Assembly (NCBI GenBank): GCA_002721445.1
Contig: PBKN01000005.1
Location: 1 to 64,000, forward strand
Length of the DNA stretch: 64,000 nucleotides
Reading direction: 5' to 3'
DNA from: Chloroflexota bacterium
GTDB lineage: Bacteria; Chloroflexota; Dehalococcoidia; Lucifugimonadales; GCA-002723415
Both the position numbers and the translations under genes were made by a program. Below, one piece after another: positions 9,413-19,499 of the stretch. A model generated the notes under the pieces. It was not told the DNA's origin. It made no database searches and worked only from the letters and a program-made list of their open reading frames with translations. The first letter of the stretch is position 1, and every line of letters begins with the position of its first letter.

Positions 9413-9417
9413 ATGAT

Positions 9418-10749
9418 TTGAATACTCATGAAGATTTAGGATACATTTCCCCATATATACCAAACACCGATTTAGATAGAAAAAATATGTTAAATAAAAT
9501 TGGTGTTAGCAGTATTGATGAATTATTTAAAGATATTCCAGATAAATATCGTAACCCTAATTTAAATTTAACAAAACCACTAAGCGAATTTGAATTAAAA
9601 AAATATATAGACGAAATATGCTCAATGAATATTGTCCCTGGCGATTATTCATGTTTCTTAGGAGGAGGATCTTATCAACACCACATACCTGCGATAGTAA
9701 ACCAATTAAGCACTCGCAGTGAGTATATGACATCGTATACTCCTTATCAACCTGAAGTTTCACAAGGTACTCTTCAAACTGAATATGAATTTCAATCTTT
9801 GTGCTGCTTATTAACAAATATGGAAGTAGCCAATGCTGGTATGTACGATGGATCAACTTCATTAGCAGAAGCAGCATTAATGTCAGCACGTATAAATAAG
9901 AAAAGTAAAATAGCTATATTAAATACTGTATCCCCTACATATATTGAAATTTTAAAAACATACACTCAATATCAAGGGCTTTCAATATATATGATAGAAG
10001 AAAATCAAACTAAATTGGAGGATGACACGACATGTCTTATTGTCCAAAATCCGAACTTCTATGGAAATATAGATGATATGAATAAATTTGCAGATATTGC
10101 CCATAAACATGAAGCACTCTTAGTTGCATATACAGATGCAATGTCATTAGGGATGTTTATTCCTCCTGGAGATTATGATGCAGATATAGCTGTTGCTGAA
10201 GGGCAAACTTTAGGAGTTCCAACTTCATTTGGAGGTCCTTATGTAGGAATTTTTACATGTAAAAAGAAGTATATTCGCCAAATGCCAGGTAGAATTGTTG
10301 GAGCAACAGAAGATACAAAAGGTAATACTGCTTATGTTCTAACTCTTCAAACACGTGAACAACATATACGTAGAGAAAATGCAACTTCTAATATATGTAC
10401 TTCAGTAGCACTAATTGCTCTGATGTCTACTATATATATGGCTAGTTTAGGAAAATCAGGTATTAAACATATAGCAGAACTATGTTATCAAAAAGCACAC
10501 TATGCTTCTAACTTGATTAATAAAATCCCAGGATATAGTTTATTATCTGACAAAGTATTTTTTAGGGAATTTGGAATAATATGCCCTAGACCACCAAAAG
10601 AAATTAATAAAATCCTTCTAGAGAAAAAAATTATCGGGGGACTAGATATTAGCGATAAAGTCGAAAATGGAATGTTAATATCAATAACCGAACTAAATTC
10701 AAAAGAAGAAATAGACCTCCTTGTATCAGCACTTTCGGAAATAAAATAG
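9418..10749 (+). CDS. gcvPA: Glycine dehydrogenase (decarboxylating) subunit 1
   Basis: This is the N-terminal half of the split P protein, 443 residues, which with GcvPB forms the PLP-dependent glycine decarboxylase. Motifs include SCFLGGGSYQHHIPA, TSYTPYQPEVSQGTLQTEYEFQ, NAGMYDGSTSLAEA and PTSFGGPYVGIF, with RREKATSNICT-like RRENATSNICT. Translation starts at a TTG (9418) placed eight bases after AAGGA. The nearby ATG at 9413 runs straight into a stop (ATG ATT TGA), so TTG is the real start. The gap to gcvH is five bases. Confidence 0.96.
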   Translation: MNTHEDLGYISPYIPNTDLDRKNMLNKIGVSSIDELFKDIPDKYRNPNLNLTKPLSEFELKKYIDEICSMNIVPGDYSCFLGGGSYQHHIPAIVNQLSTRSEYMTSYTPYQPEVSQGTLQTEYEFQSLCCLLTNMEVANAGMYDGSTSLAEAALMSARINKKSKIAILNTVSPTYIEILKTYTQYQGLSIYMIEENQTKLEDDTTCLIVQNPNFYGNIDDMNKFADIAHKHEALLVAYTDAMSLGMFIPPGDYDADIAVAEGQTLGVPTSFGGPYVGIFTCKKKYIRQMPGRIVGATEDTKGNTAYVLTLQTREQHIRRENATSNICTSVALIALMSTIYMASLGKSGIKHIAELCYQKAHYASNLINKIPGYSLLSDKVFFREFGIICPRPPKEINKILLEKKIIGGLDISDKVENGMLISITELNSKEEIDLLVSALSEIK

Positions 10750-10761
10750 AAAGATATTTAT

Positions 10762-12237
10762 ATGAATACAAAAATTAATGATATCAATAGAAAATTATTA
10801 ATGGACAGAAGCTCTCCTGGTAGAGTTGGAGCAACATTACCTCCATCAGATGTACCAAAGCAAAAATTACCTCCAGATAAATACCTTAGAGAAAATATTA
10901 ACCTTCCTGAATTAAGTGAAAGTGAATTAGTAAGATATTTTTCAAAATTAAGCCAATTTAATTTTTCAATTGACCATAATTTTTATCCATTAGGCAGTTG
11001 CACAATGAAATACAACCCAAAAATCAATGATGAAATCGCATCAATTAAAGGACTATCAAATTTACACCCATTACAAGATGAATCTACAGTTCAAGGTGCT
11101 TTAAAATTAATGTTCGAATTGCAAAATTCACTCTGCGAAATAACTGGAATGGATGATATATCATTAGCTCCAATGGCAGGTGCGGACGGTGAACTTGCGG
11201 GTATGTTAATGACTAAAGCATACCATTTGGCTAATGAAGAGCCTCAAAGAAAAAAAATCTTAATACCAGACAGTGCCCATGGGACAAACCCTGCATCAGC
11301 TGCAATGGCCGGATTTGAAGTAATAACCTTGCCATCAGATCATAATGGAAATGCTGATATAGAAGCACTAAAATCATCCGTAGATGAAACATTAGCAGGA
11401 TTAATGATTACTTTACCAAGTACTCTCGGTTTATTTGATACAAACATTTTAGATGTATGTAGAATAGTTCACAATGCAGGTGGGATAGTATATGGAGATG
11501 GAGCAAATCTAAATTCTCTATTAGGTAGAGTTAAATTAGGTGAATTAGGATTTGACATTATACACTCTAATTTACATAAAACTTTTACTCAACCTCATGG
11601 CGGAGGTGGCCCTGGCGCAGGTCCTGTAATCATCAAAGATTTTTTATCTGATTACCTCCCATCTCCAGTTGTAAGACTAAATCAAAAAGACAATTCATAT
11701 TCATTGTATTCTCCTAAAAATACTGTTGGAAAAATGGGAGCGTTTCATGGTAATTTTGGAGCTTTAGTTAGAGCTTATTCATATATAAAAACTTTAGGAG
11801 AACCTGGTATTAATCAAATTAGCCAAAATGCAGTAATAAACGCAAATTACATACGTAGCCAATTAAAAGATTATTACGATTTACCTTTCAATAGAACCTG
11901 TATGCATGAAGTAGTATTTTCAGCAAAGAATTATAAACAAGAATACGGTATAAGCGCTCTTGATATTGCAAAAAGGTTAATCGATTATGGAATACATCCG
12001 CCCACAATGTACTTCCCCTTAATAGTTGATGAAGCTTTATTAATAGAGCCAACTGAAACAGAATCTAAAGATACTCTTGATTATTTTATTGAAGTAATGA
12101 AAGTAATTAGTAAAGAAGCAAAAGACAATCCTGAATTACTTCGTAATGCACCTCACAATACTACTAACAGTAGAGTAGATGAAGCTAAAGCTGCTCGAAA
12201 TCCTAATTTAAGATGGTCGCCAATAAATAATACCTAA
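10762..12237 (+). CDS. gcvPB: Glycine dehydrogenase (decarboxylating) subunit 2
   Basis: This is the C-terminal half of the split P protein, 491 residues, carrying the PLP site. The aldimine lysine is K273 in HSNLHKTFTQPHGGGGPG. FYPLGSCTMKYNP near residue 75 and DSAHGTNPASAAM at 170-182 are also diagnostic. It follows gcvPA by 12 bases and is followed after 15 bases by the UGA-containing peroxiredoxin gene. This closes a complete T-H-PA-PB operon; the L protein (dihydrolipoyl dehydrogenase) is not in the window. Confidence 0.97.
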   Translation: MNTKINDINRKLLMDRSSPGRVGATLPPSDVPKQKLPPDKYLRENINLPELSESELVRYFSKLSQFNFSIDHNFYPLGSCTMKYNPKINDEIASIKGLSNLHPLQDESTVQGALKLMFELQNSLCEITGMDDISLAPMAGADGELAGMLMTKAYHLANEEPQRKKILIPDSAHGTNPASAAMAGFEVITLPSDHNGNADIEALKSSVDETLAGLMITLPSTLGLFDTNILDVCRIVHNAGGIVYGDGANLNSLLGRVKLGELGFDIIHSNLHKTFTQPHGGGGPGAGPVIIKDFLSDYLPSPVVRLNQKDNSYSLYSPKNTVGKMGAFHGNFGALVRAYSYIKTLGEPGINQISQNAVINANYIRSQLKDYYDLPFNRTCMHEVVFSAKNYKQEYGISALDIAKRLIDYGIHPPTMYFPLIVDEALLIEPTETESKDTLDYFIEVMKVISKEAKDNPELLRNAPHNTTNSRVDEAKAARNPNLRWSPINNT

Positions 12238-12252
12238 GTATAAAGGAATTTA

Positions 12253-12720
12253 ATGATGGTAAATATAGGAGATGTAGCACCTAATTTTACTTTAAATTCT
12301 CATCAGGATGAAAAAATATCGCTAAGTAAATATATAGGTGTAAAAAATATAATCCTTTCTTTTTATGTATATTCATTTACTGAAGGATGAGCCTTTCAAA
12401 TTTCTAAATTCAGACAAAGAATGCCTGAATTACAAGAAATAAACACCCAAGTTTTGGGTATAAGTACAGACCCTTCTCCATCTCAAAAAGCTTTTTCTAT
12501 GTCTTTAGGAAATATTTCATATCCATTATTATCAGATTTTCATCCTAAGGGTAAAATTTCAAAACTATATAAAGTATTTAATAATAATAAAGGGACTTCC
12601 AAAAGAGCCATAATAATAATCAATAAAAATGGAATTATAAAGTTTAAAAAAATTTATTTAGATGTATCCGAATTAGATATGGAGCAAATATTTACAGAAT
12701 TATCTAAATTAAAAAATTAA
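12253..12720 (+). CDS. AhpE-like peroxiredoxin, probable selenoprotein (UGA = Sec46)
   Basis: Reading from the ATG at 12253 (AGGA five bases upstream), the frame is a complete 155-residue peroxiredoxin if the TGA at 12388-12390 is read through. Before the TGA it encodes VGDVAPNF-like IGDVAPNFTLNS and then FYVYSFTEG. After it come AFQISKFRQRMPEL, VLGISTDPSPSQKAF, YPLLSDFHPKG and KRAIIIINKNG, which are ordinary AhpE/Bcp-family blocks. The TGA falls exactly at the peroxidatic cysteine (T-x-x-C motif), and no other cysteine exists in the protein, so selenocysteine would be its only catalytic residue. The arginine in KRAII matches the conserved active-site Arg; the usual motif Pro is Val. A hairpin sits at 12407-12431. 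Sec-containing peroxiredoxins are known in marine bacteria. Gene finders will report only the 12421-12720 fragment. The alternative, a pseudogene with a stop, is much less likely because both halves are conserved in frame. Confidence 0.85.
12407..12431 (+). promoter_or_regulatory. Candidate bacterial SECIS hairpin
   Basis: AATTCAG (12407-12413) pairs perfectly with CTGAATT (12425-12431) around an 11-base loop. The loop begins 24 bases after the UGA at 12388-12390. That is inside the 16-37 base range described for bacterial SECIS elements. If the closing G-C pair opens, the loop starts with the G that the consensus expects. The hairpin lies inside the coding sequence, as bacterial SECIS elements do. 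Confidence 0.5.
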
Positions 12721-13937
12721 ATAAAATAAGATTCAAAATTTTTAATATCTAATTGATGTGAATATCTGCTGTCAGCTAAATCCAAATAATTCGAATTTAA
12801 TATTGGAGATTTGAAATTTATCTCATTATAATCGAAATTAAATAAATCTTTCGAATCAACAATATTTGTATTCATTTCTTGTAATACCACTTTAAAACCT
12901 CCTAATCCCTGAGGTTTTACTAATTCCATAATTGCTATACGATTTTTATAATATTCATATTGTGATAAATCAGATTTAGATAAATCATATAAAATTTTTT
13001 TAATACCTAAATTATTTAAGTATGTACTTTGCAACATATAGGATAAAGTTTTCAAACCATATAAATTCCCACTCTCAATTATAGAAGTAAAATCTACATG
13101 AGCAGTAATATCTTGCTTACCAATTTTAGTAAAAAGATTATTTGAATTTATATGTTGATAATATGTCTGTAGTGTACCTCGAGACCTAAATTGAGAATAT
13201 AATTCTGACCTAATATCTCCGTAGTCGATTGTCAAAACAAAGCCTTTCAAAAGTGATTTAGATATAGTTCTAATCCAATCTTCAATTTTTAAATTAACTT
13301 CTCCTTCGAATCCATCTGGTAAATAATTAACATAAGGCTCAATTTGTTTGATAATAGCATCACTGCTAGCTTCATCAATCACCTCTTTAATTTCACCTCT
13401 GTTATCAATGCTTACATATATTTCATAAATTTTCTTATCTAATATTTTAAATCTATGTACTGGGAAAGAATCGACAAGTTCATTAGAAATAAAGCATCCA
13501 ACAATATTTTTTAAAGGTATAGAATTTGTCAAAATATGCTCGATTGATTCATAATCTTCTGTGAATTTTGAATCACTAACATATCTATCTAAAGATAAAT
13601 ATCTAAATGACATAGCAAAATCATTACAAATAATATTCGCAAATTTAGATATTTCATGTCCAAGATGACCAGTTCCTGAACCCATTTCAATAACCCAAAA
13701 TTCATCTGGAGAACCTAAAATTTTCCACATCTGCCTAAATTGAATAGTAAGCAAGTAAGCAAATGATGGATGTAATACTGAACTAGTAAAGTAATCCCCT
13801 TGGCTGGATATATTATTCGAACTATTATAATAACCTTTTGGATGATACAAAGCAGTTTCCATAAAATCTGCAAACGTTATTTTTGAATAAATTCTTATTT
13901 TATTCAGTATATCTAATTCAGGAGATTCAATAATCAA
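12717..13937 (-). CDS. MidA-family SAM-dependent methyltransferase
   Basis: The 406-residue protein belongs to the MidA/NDUFAF7 family of class I methyltransferases. It has FADFMETALYHPKGYY near the N terminus, GDYFTSSVLHPSFAYLL, and a SAM-binding glycine motif VIEMGSGTGHLGHEI, followed by LVDSFPVHRF-like sequence and LTIDYGD. In mitochondria the family methylates an arginine of a complex I subunit; bacterial targets are unproven. The 3' end overlaps the peroxiredoxin gene tail-to-tail by four bases, so there is no room for separate terminators. Confidence 0.85.
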   Translation of the reverse strand: MIIESPELDILNKIRIYSKITFADFMETALYHPKGYYNSSNNISSQGDYFTSSVLHPSFAYLLTIQFRQMWKILGSPDEFWVIEMGSGTGHLGHEISKFANIICNDFAMSFRYLSLDRYVSDSKFTEDYESIEHILTNSIPLKNIVGCFISNELVDSFPVHRFKILDKKIYEIYVSIDNRGEIKEVIDEASSDAIIKQIEPYVNYLPDGFEGEVNLKIEDWIRTISKSLLKGFVLTIDYGDIRSELYSQFRSRGTLQTYYQHINSNNLFTKIGKQDITAHVDFTSIIESGNLYGLKTLSYMLQSTYLNNLGIKKILYDLSKSDLSQYEYYKNRIAIMELVKPQGLGGFKVVLQEMNTNIVDSKDLFNFDYNEINFKSPILNSNYLDLADSRYSHQLDIKNFESYFI

Positions 13938-13952
13938 ACTAAAATAAGGTCT

Positions 13953-14168
13953 TTAATTTTCATCAGATTTTTCAGATTTTTCAGATTTGTCAGATTTTTC
14001 AGATTTCCCTGCACCAGGGCCCCTATCCCATCCACTACCTTGTACTGAATTTTTAAATTCAGAATTTTGGCCACAATTTTTGCATTTTCCATAACTAACA
14101 GGTCCATTTGGCTTTTCTATTACCCAATGATGTACACATTCAGAATTCGTTTGAATCTCATCACTCAT
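13953..14168 (-). CDS. Zinc-ribbon-like microprotein with KSEKSD tail
   Basis: This is a 71-residue protein. Its first 45 residues contain CVHHWVIEKPNGPVSYGKCKNCG: a Cys-His-His cluster, then CxxC. This looks like a small metal-binding ribbon, probably zinc. The tail is a low-complexity Lys/Ser/Glu/Asp repeat encoded by about five tandem copies of a roughly nine-base TCAGATTTT unit. Similar short HHW...C..CG proteins of unknown role occur in Actinobacteria and Chloroflexi, from memory only. It is 15 bases upstream of the MidA gene and 15 downstream of citrate synthase, so it is transcribed with them. Function is unknown. Confidence 0.7.
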   Translation of the reverse strand: MSDEIQTNSECVHHWVIEKPNGPVSYGKCKNCGQNSEFKNSVQGSGWDRGPGAGKSEKSDKSEKSEKSDEN

Positions 14169-14183
14169 TATAAAGAAACCTTC

Positions 14184-15323
14184 TCAAGATCGCTTTTTAA
14201 TAGGTACATAATCTATATCTAACAATCCATCGTACAATAATCTAGGCCTAATCAATATATTCTTTTCAAATTGCTCCATAACTTGCGCAGTCCATCCGGG
14301 AATTCTACCCATAGTAAATATTGATGTATAAAGATCTTCGGATATTCCCATTAAATAATATATAGCACCAGAAAAGAAATCTACATTCTGACAAATGCCT
14401 TTTTTTGCATATGGAACCATTAATTCAGCTATTGATTCTAATATTGAATACCATTTAGTCTGATTTTTTCTTTCACCTAATTTTTTTGCATCATCTCTTA
14501 AGTGGATAGCCCTTGGATCAACTGACTTATAAACTCTATGCCCAAAGCCCATCACTCTTCCTCTATTATTAAGCAAATTTTTAATATATTCTTCTGTATT
14601 ATCAGGTTCACCTATATCCATAGCCATTTTCATAACTGATTCTGCAGCACCACCATGAGATGGTCCTTTCAAAATACCTACTCCAGTGGTAACAGCACTA
14701 TGTAGATCAGATTGAGTAGAGGCAGTAATTCTAGCTCCAAAAGAAGATGCATTTAATCCATGCTCAGCATGAAGCAAAAAATCTTTGTCTAATAATTTAC
14801 CATCTTCTTTATCTGGTATTTCTCCAGTTAAAGTATATAAAAAATTAGATGCATGTGAAAGATTTTCATCCGGAGGAATTACATTTTCGCCTCTTCTTAT
14901 TCTATCATGAGCAGCTACAATAGCAGGCGATTGAGCAGTAAGCCTTATACCTTTACGCAAGTTAGCTTCTCGAGAATTATCATTCACATCAACATCAAAA
15001 GCTGATAGAGCAGAAATAGATGTTCTTAAAACATCCATAGGATGAGAAGACTGTACATTTCTAATAATTTCAATTACTTTATCTGGTAGTTTTCTAGCTG
15101 ATTTTAATTCAGAATCAAATTTTTCTAATTCTCTTTCATTAGGTAATTCACCATGCATTAATAAATAAGAAGTTTCTTCAAATGTTGAATTGTTAGCTAA
15201 TTGATTTATGTCATAACCTCTATAAAATAAACGGCCATTTTTACCATCTATGTAACTTGACTTAGTCGTGTCAATATATATATCTTTAAGACCTCGTTTA
15301 ATTTCTAGGTCATCATTAGTCAA
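14184..15323 (-). CDS. gltA: Citrate synthase
   Basis: The enzyme condenses acetyl-CoA with oxaloacetate. The 379 residues are the length of the smaller bacterial/archaeal type. Catalytic residues are visible as H223 in GPSHGGAAES, H262 in GFGHRVYKSVDPRA and D315 in NVDFFSG. A 2-methylcitrate synthase is hard to exclude by sequence, but adjacency to acetyl-CoA synthetase favours citrate. The start is TTG (15321-15323), with AAAGGA about ten bases upstream. A consensus promoter lies 47-75 bases upstream of the start, so the gene can be transcribed independently of acs. Confidence 0.93.
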   Translation of the reverse strand: MTNDDLEIKRGLKDIYIDTTKSSYIDGKNGRLFYRGYDINQLANNSTFEETSYLLMHGELPNERELEKFDSELKSARKLPDKVIEIIRNVQSSHPMDVLRTSISALSAFDVDVNDNSREANLRKGIRLTAQSPAIVAAHDRIRRGENVIPPDENLSHASNFLYTLTGEIPDKEDGKLLDKDFLLHAEHGLNASSFGARITASTQSDLHSAVTTGVGILKGPSHGGAAESVMKMAMDIGEPDNTEEYIKNLLNNRGRVMGFGHRVYKSVDPRAIHLRDDAKKLGERKNQTKWYSILESIAELMVPYAKKGICQNVDFFSGAIYYLMGISEDLYTSIFTMGRIPGWTAQVMEQFEKNILIRPRLLYDGLLDIDYVPIKKRS

Positions 15324-15369
15324 TGTTCTAAATTCCTTTCATATAAAATCACAATATGGGCTATGCAAA

Positions 15370-15398
15370 AGTCTAGCATCGAGTGTAAATAGTGTCAA
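15370..15398 (-). promoter_or_regulatory. Sigma-70-type promoter upstream of citrate synthase
   Basis: On the minus strand a perfect TTGACA (15398-15393) is followed after 17 bases by TAGACT (15375-15370), preceded by TGC as an extended -10. It lies in the 97-base gap between acs and the citrate synthase start and points toward citrate synthase. Confidence 0.55.
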
Positions 15399-15420
15399 TA
15401 ATTATAAATTTATTAACCTT

Positions 15421-17529
15421 TTAATTCTCTCCAAATCTCTTAATTTCTTCTATCATCTCAGGAGTTACACTTTTAGGAACTGCATCTAGTTTAATTTTTT
15501 CATTTTGAACACTATTTTTTATTTCTTCTACAACTTCAGGATTAGCTAAAGTTGTAATATCTCCAACATCTACAAAATTAGAAATAGAAGCTATTACCCT
15601 TCTCATTATCTTACCTGACCTTGTCTTAGGTAGATCACTAGCAACCCACACATGAGCAGGTCGAGCAATTGGACCTATAATTGAACGTAATGCTTGGATA
15701 ACTTCCTTAGAAATTTTATCATGGTCAGACACATCTGATTTAACCGCAATATACATTTCAGGAACCCTACCTCTAATATCATCAAATGCAGGTACTGCAG
15801 CAGCTTCCGCAACTCCATCAACTGTCAAAGCAGCAGATTCTAATTCTTTAGTACCTAATCTATGGCCAGCCACATTAATAACATCATCTACCCTCCCAAG
15901 TATCCTGAAATAACCATCCTCTGCTTCCATTGCACCATCGCCAGCAAAATATGGCCAATCTCTCCAGTCAGTACTTTTCGAATCTTTACAATACTTACTA
16001 TAATAAGTCTCAACAAATCTATCAGGATCCCCCCAGATTGTCTGCATGATACCAGGCCAAGGATTTTTTATACAAATATTTCCTGCTTTACCTTCTCCTG
16101 GACTTACTTCATTACCATCTTCATCTAGAATAACAGGATTGATACCTAAAGTTCCTGGGCCACAACTACCTGGTTTCATTGGCTGTAATGCAGGTAAACT
16201 TGAACCCAAAAAACCCCCCGTCTCAGTTTGCCACCAAGTATCTACAATTACAGCTTCTTTTTTGCCTACAAATTCATAATACCATTTCCAAACTTCGGGC
16301 TCTATTGGTTCACCAACAGTGGTCATGTGTTTAAAATGGTAATTGTGTTTCGCAGGTTCATCTGGGCCAGCATTTCTCAACATTCTAATAGTAGTAGGAG
16401 CAGTATGAAATATATTAACACCCAATCTTTCGGCTATTCTCCACGGCCTACCAGCATCTGGTTCAGCTGGAGCTCCTTCATACATCACACTTGTGGCTCC
16501 AACTGATAAAGGTCCATATACTATATAAGAATGGCCAGTAATCCATCCTATATCAGCAAAACACCAATATACATCTTCTGGTTGAATATCTTGATAATAC
16601 TTTGAAGTACCTGCTACATAGGATAAATACCCTCCTGTACTATGTTGTATTCCTTTAGGTTTAGCAGTAGTGCCACTAGTATACATAATGAAAAGAGGAG
16701 ATTCAGATGCCATAGCAACAGGCTTGATTCTTTCTCCCCTATATTTTTTCAATAAGTCATATACTAAATAATCTCTTCCGTCTACCAAGTCTACATTAGA
16801 TTCTTTTTCTGGATATCTATTCCAAATCAATACCTTGTCTACTTTTACACCAGATTGAGCTGCTTTTTCAACTGCTTCATCTGCTTTTGATTTATGTTCA
16901 AGTAGCTTACCTGCTCGCCAATAAGAATCCATAGTGATTAAAATATTACTTTCTGAATCAACTATTCTATCTCCACATGCAGATCCACTAAATCCTCCAA
17001 ACACTTGGGAATGAATAGCTCCAAGTCTAGCGCAAGCTAACATAGCAATGGGTAACTCAGGCATCATTGGCATATGCAATGTAACTCTATCACCAGCTTT
17101 AACTCCAGCAAAATCCTGCAACAAAGCTGCAAATTCATTTACTTTAACGTATAAATCCTGATAAGTTAAAACTCTGTCAGGTTCTGATTCTACTTCAGAA
17201 ACCCATATAAATGCTGCCTTATTTCCATATTTTTTCAAATGACGATCTACACAATTATAAGAAGCATTCAATTTGCCTCCAACAAACCATTTCCAGAAAG
17301 GAGCATTTGAAGTATCCAATATTGTATGCCAATACTGATCCCAATCGAGTAAGTCTCCATATTCTCGATAACAGTCAGGAAAATTTTCTAAAGAAAACCT
17401 TTCAAATATTTCCGGATCAGCTGCATTAGCTTGAGATATGAATTTTGTATTAGGGAATATCCTATCTTCTTCACGCCAGTGTACAGCTATTTGAGATTCG
17501 CTAATTTCATCCTTTGACTTATCTTCCAT
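15421..17529 (-). CDS. acs: Acetyl-CoA synthetase (acetate-CoA ligase)
   Basis: This is a 702-residue AMP-forming acetyl-CoA synthetase, slightly longer than the usual 640-660. It has the adenylate P-loop YTSGTTAKPKGIQHSTGGYL, the ADIGWITGHSYIVYGPL block, DTWWQTETGG, and the C-terminal KTRSGKIMRR. The lysine of that last motif is essential and is the known acetylation site. It activates acetate for the TCA cycle, matching citrate synthase just downstream. There is a 107-base gap to atpC upstream. Confidence 0.96.
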   Translation of the reverse strand: MEDKSKDEISESQIAVHWREEDRIFPNTKFISQANAADPEIFERFSLENFPDCYREYGDLLDWDQYWHTILDTSNAPFWKWFVGGKLNASYNCVDRHLKKYGNKAAFIWVSEVESEPDRVLTYQDLYVKVNEFAALLQDFAGVKAGDRVTLHMPMMPELPIAMLACARLGAIHSQVFGGFSGSACGDRIVDSESNILITMDSYWRAGKLLEHKSKADEAVEKAAQSGVKVDKVLIWNRYPEKESNVDLVDGRDYLVYDLLKKYRGERIKPVAMASESPLFIMYTSGTTAKPKGIQHSTGGYLSYVAGTSKYYQDIQPEDVYWCFADIGWITGHSYIVYGPLSVGATSVMYEGAPAEPDAGRPWRIAERLGVNIFHTAPTTIRMLRNAGPDEPAKHNYHFKHMTTVGEPIEPEVWKWYYEFVGKKEAVIVDTWWQTETGGFLGSSLPALQPMKPGSCGPGTLGINPVILDEDGNEVSPGEGKAGNICIKNPWPGIMQTIWGDPDRFVETYYSKYCKDSKSTDWRDWPYFAGDGAMEAEDGYFRILGRVDDVINVAGHRLGTKELESAALTVDGVAEAAAVPAFDDIRGRVPEMYIAVKSDVSDHDKISKEVIQALRSIIGPIARPAHVWVASDLPKTRSGKIMRRVIASISNFVDVGDITTLANPEVVEEIKNSVQNEKIKLDAVPKSVTPEMIEEIKRFGEN

Positions 17530-17637
17530 ATCATAGGCTCCATTTCTACATAACTATAAAAAAATAATTATTTTTCTAAAATTAAATAATATCTTGAACA
17601 GCATACCAAGATAAATTAAGTCTTTCAATATCAATAA

Positions 17638-18078
17638 TCAACTAGAAGAAACATTAGGTTTACCAGGTCTGTTTTTTCGTCTTTTATTCACTAAATTTAA
17701 TCTAATTTGAGATTTTCTGATTGATGCTAAAACTCTTTCAAAATCAACATCAGAGTCCTTAGAATTTAATTTTTGCTGAGCTTTTACTAATGATTCTTGA
17801 GCTCTTTCCTGATCAATTTCTTCTAATCTTTCAACTGTATCAGCTAAAATAGTAACTTTATTTTGCATTACTTCTAAAAATCCACCACTAACAACCATAA
17901 AAGTTTCTTCATTATTAATAACAACACGGATCTCTCCACTATCAATCATAGTAAGAAAAGGAGCATGATTAGGTAACACTCCAATCTCTCCACTATGAGC
18001 TGGAGCAGTTAATGAATCGACTTCACCTGAAAAAACTGACTTTTCAGCTGTAACTATCTCTAATTTTAATTTACTCAT
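17638..18078 (-). CDS. atpC: ATP synthase epsilon subunit
   Basis: The 146-residue epsilon subunit links the rotor to F1 and damps ATP hydrolysis. It has the beta-sandwich start LEIVTAEKSVFSGEVDSL, the GEIGVLPNHAPFLT segment, and a C-terminal helical domain with an unusually basic end (KRRKNRPGKPN). It is the last gene of the ATP synthase operon, four bases after atpD. Confidence 0.95.
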   Translation of the reverse strand: MSKLKLEIVTAEKSVFSGEVDSLTAPAHSGEIGVLPNHAPFLTMIDSGEIRVVINNEETFMVVSGGFLEVMQNKVTILADTVERLEEIDQERAQESLVKAQQKLNSKDSDVDFERVLASIRKSQIRLNLVNKRRKNRPGKPNVSSS

Positions 18079-18082
18079 AAAA

Positions 18083-19495
<1,413 letters not shown>

Positions 19496-19499
19496 TCAT

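Noticed and set aside
12253-12420. Peroxiredoxin gene read as a pseudogene broken by a stop codon
   Set aside because: The only stop is UGA, exactly at the catalytic cysteine position. Both halves are conserved in the same frame and a hairpin follows at SECIS distance. A decaying gene would not show this.
15862-16506. Plus-strand frames inside the acs gene
   Set aside because: They are antisense shadows of a strongly conserved acetyl-CoA synthetase, with no ribosome sites or recognisable motifs.
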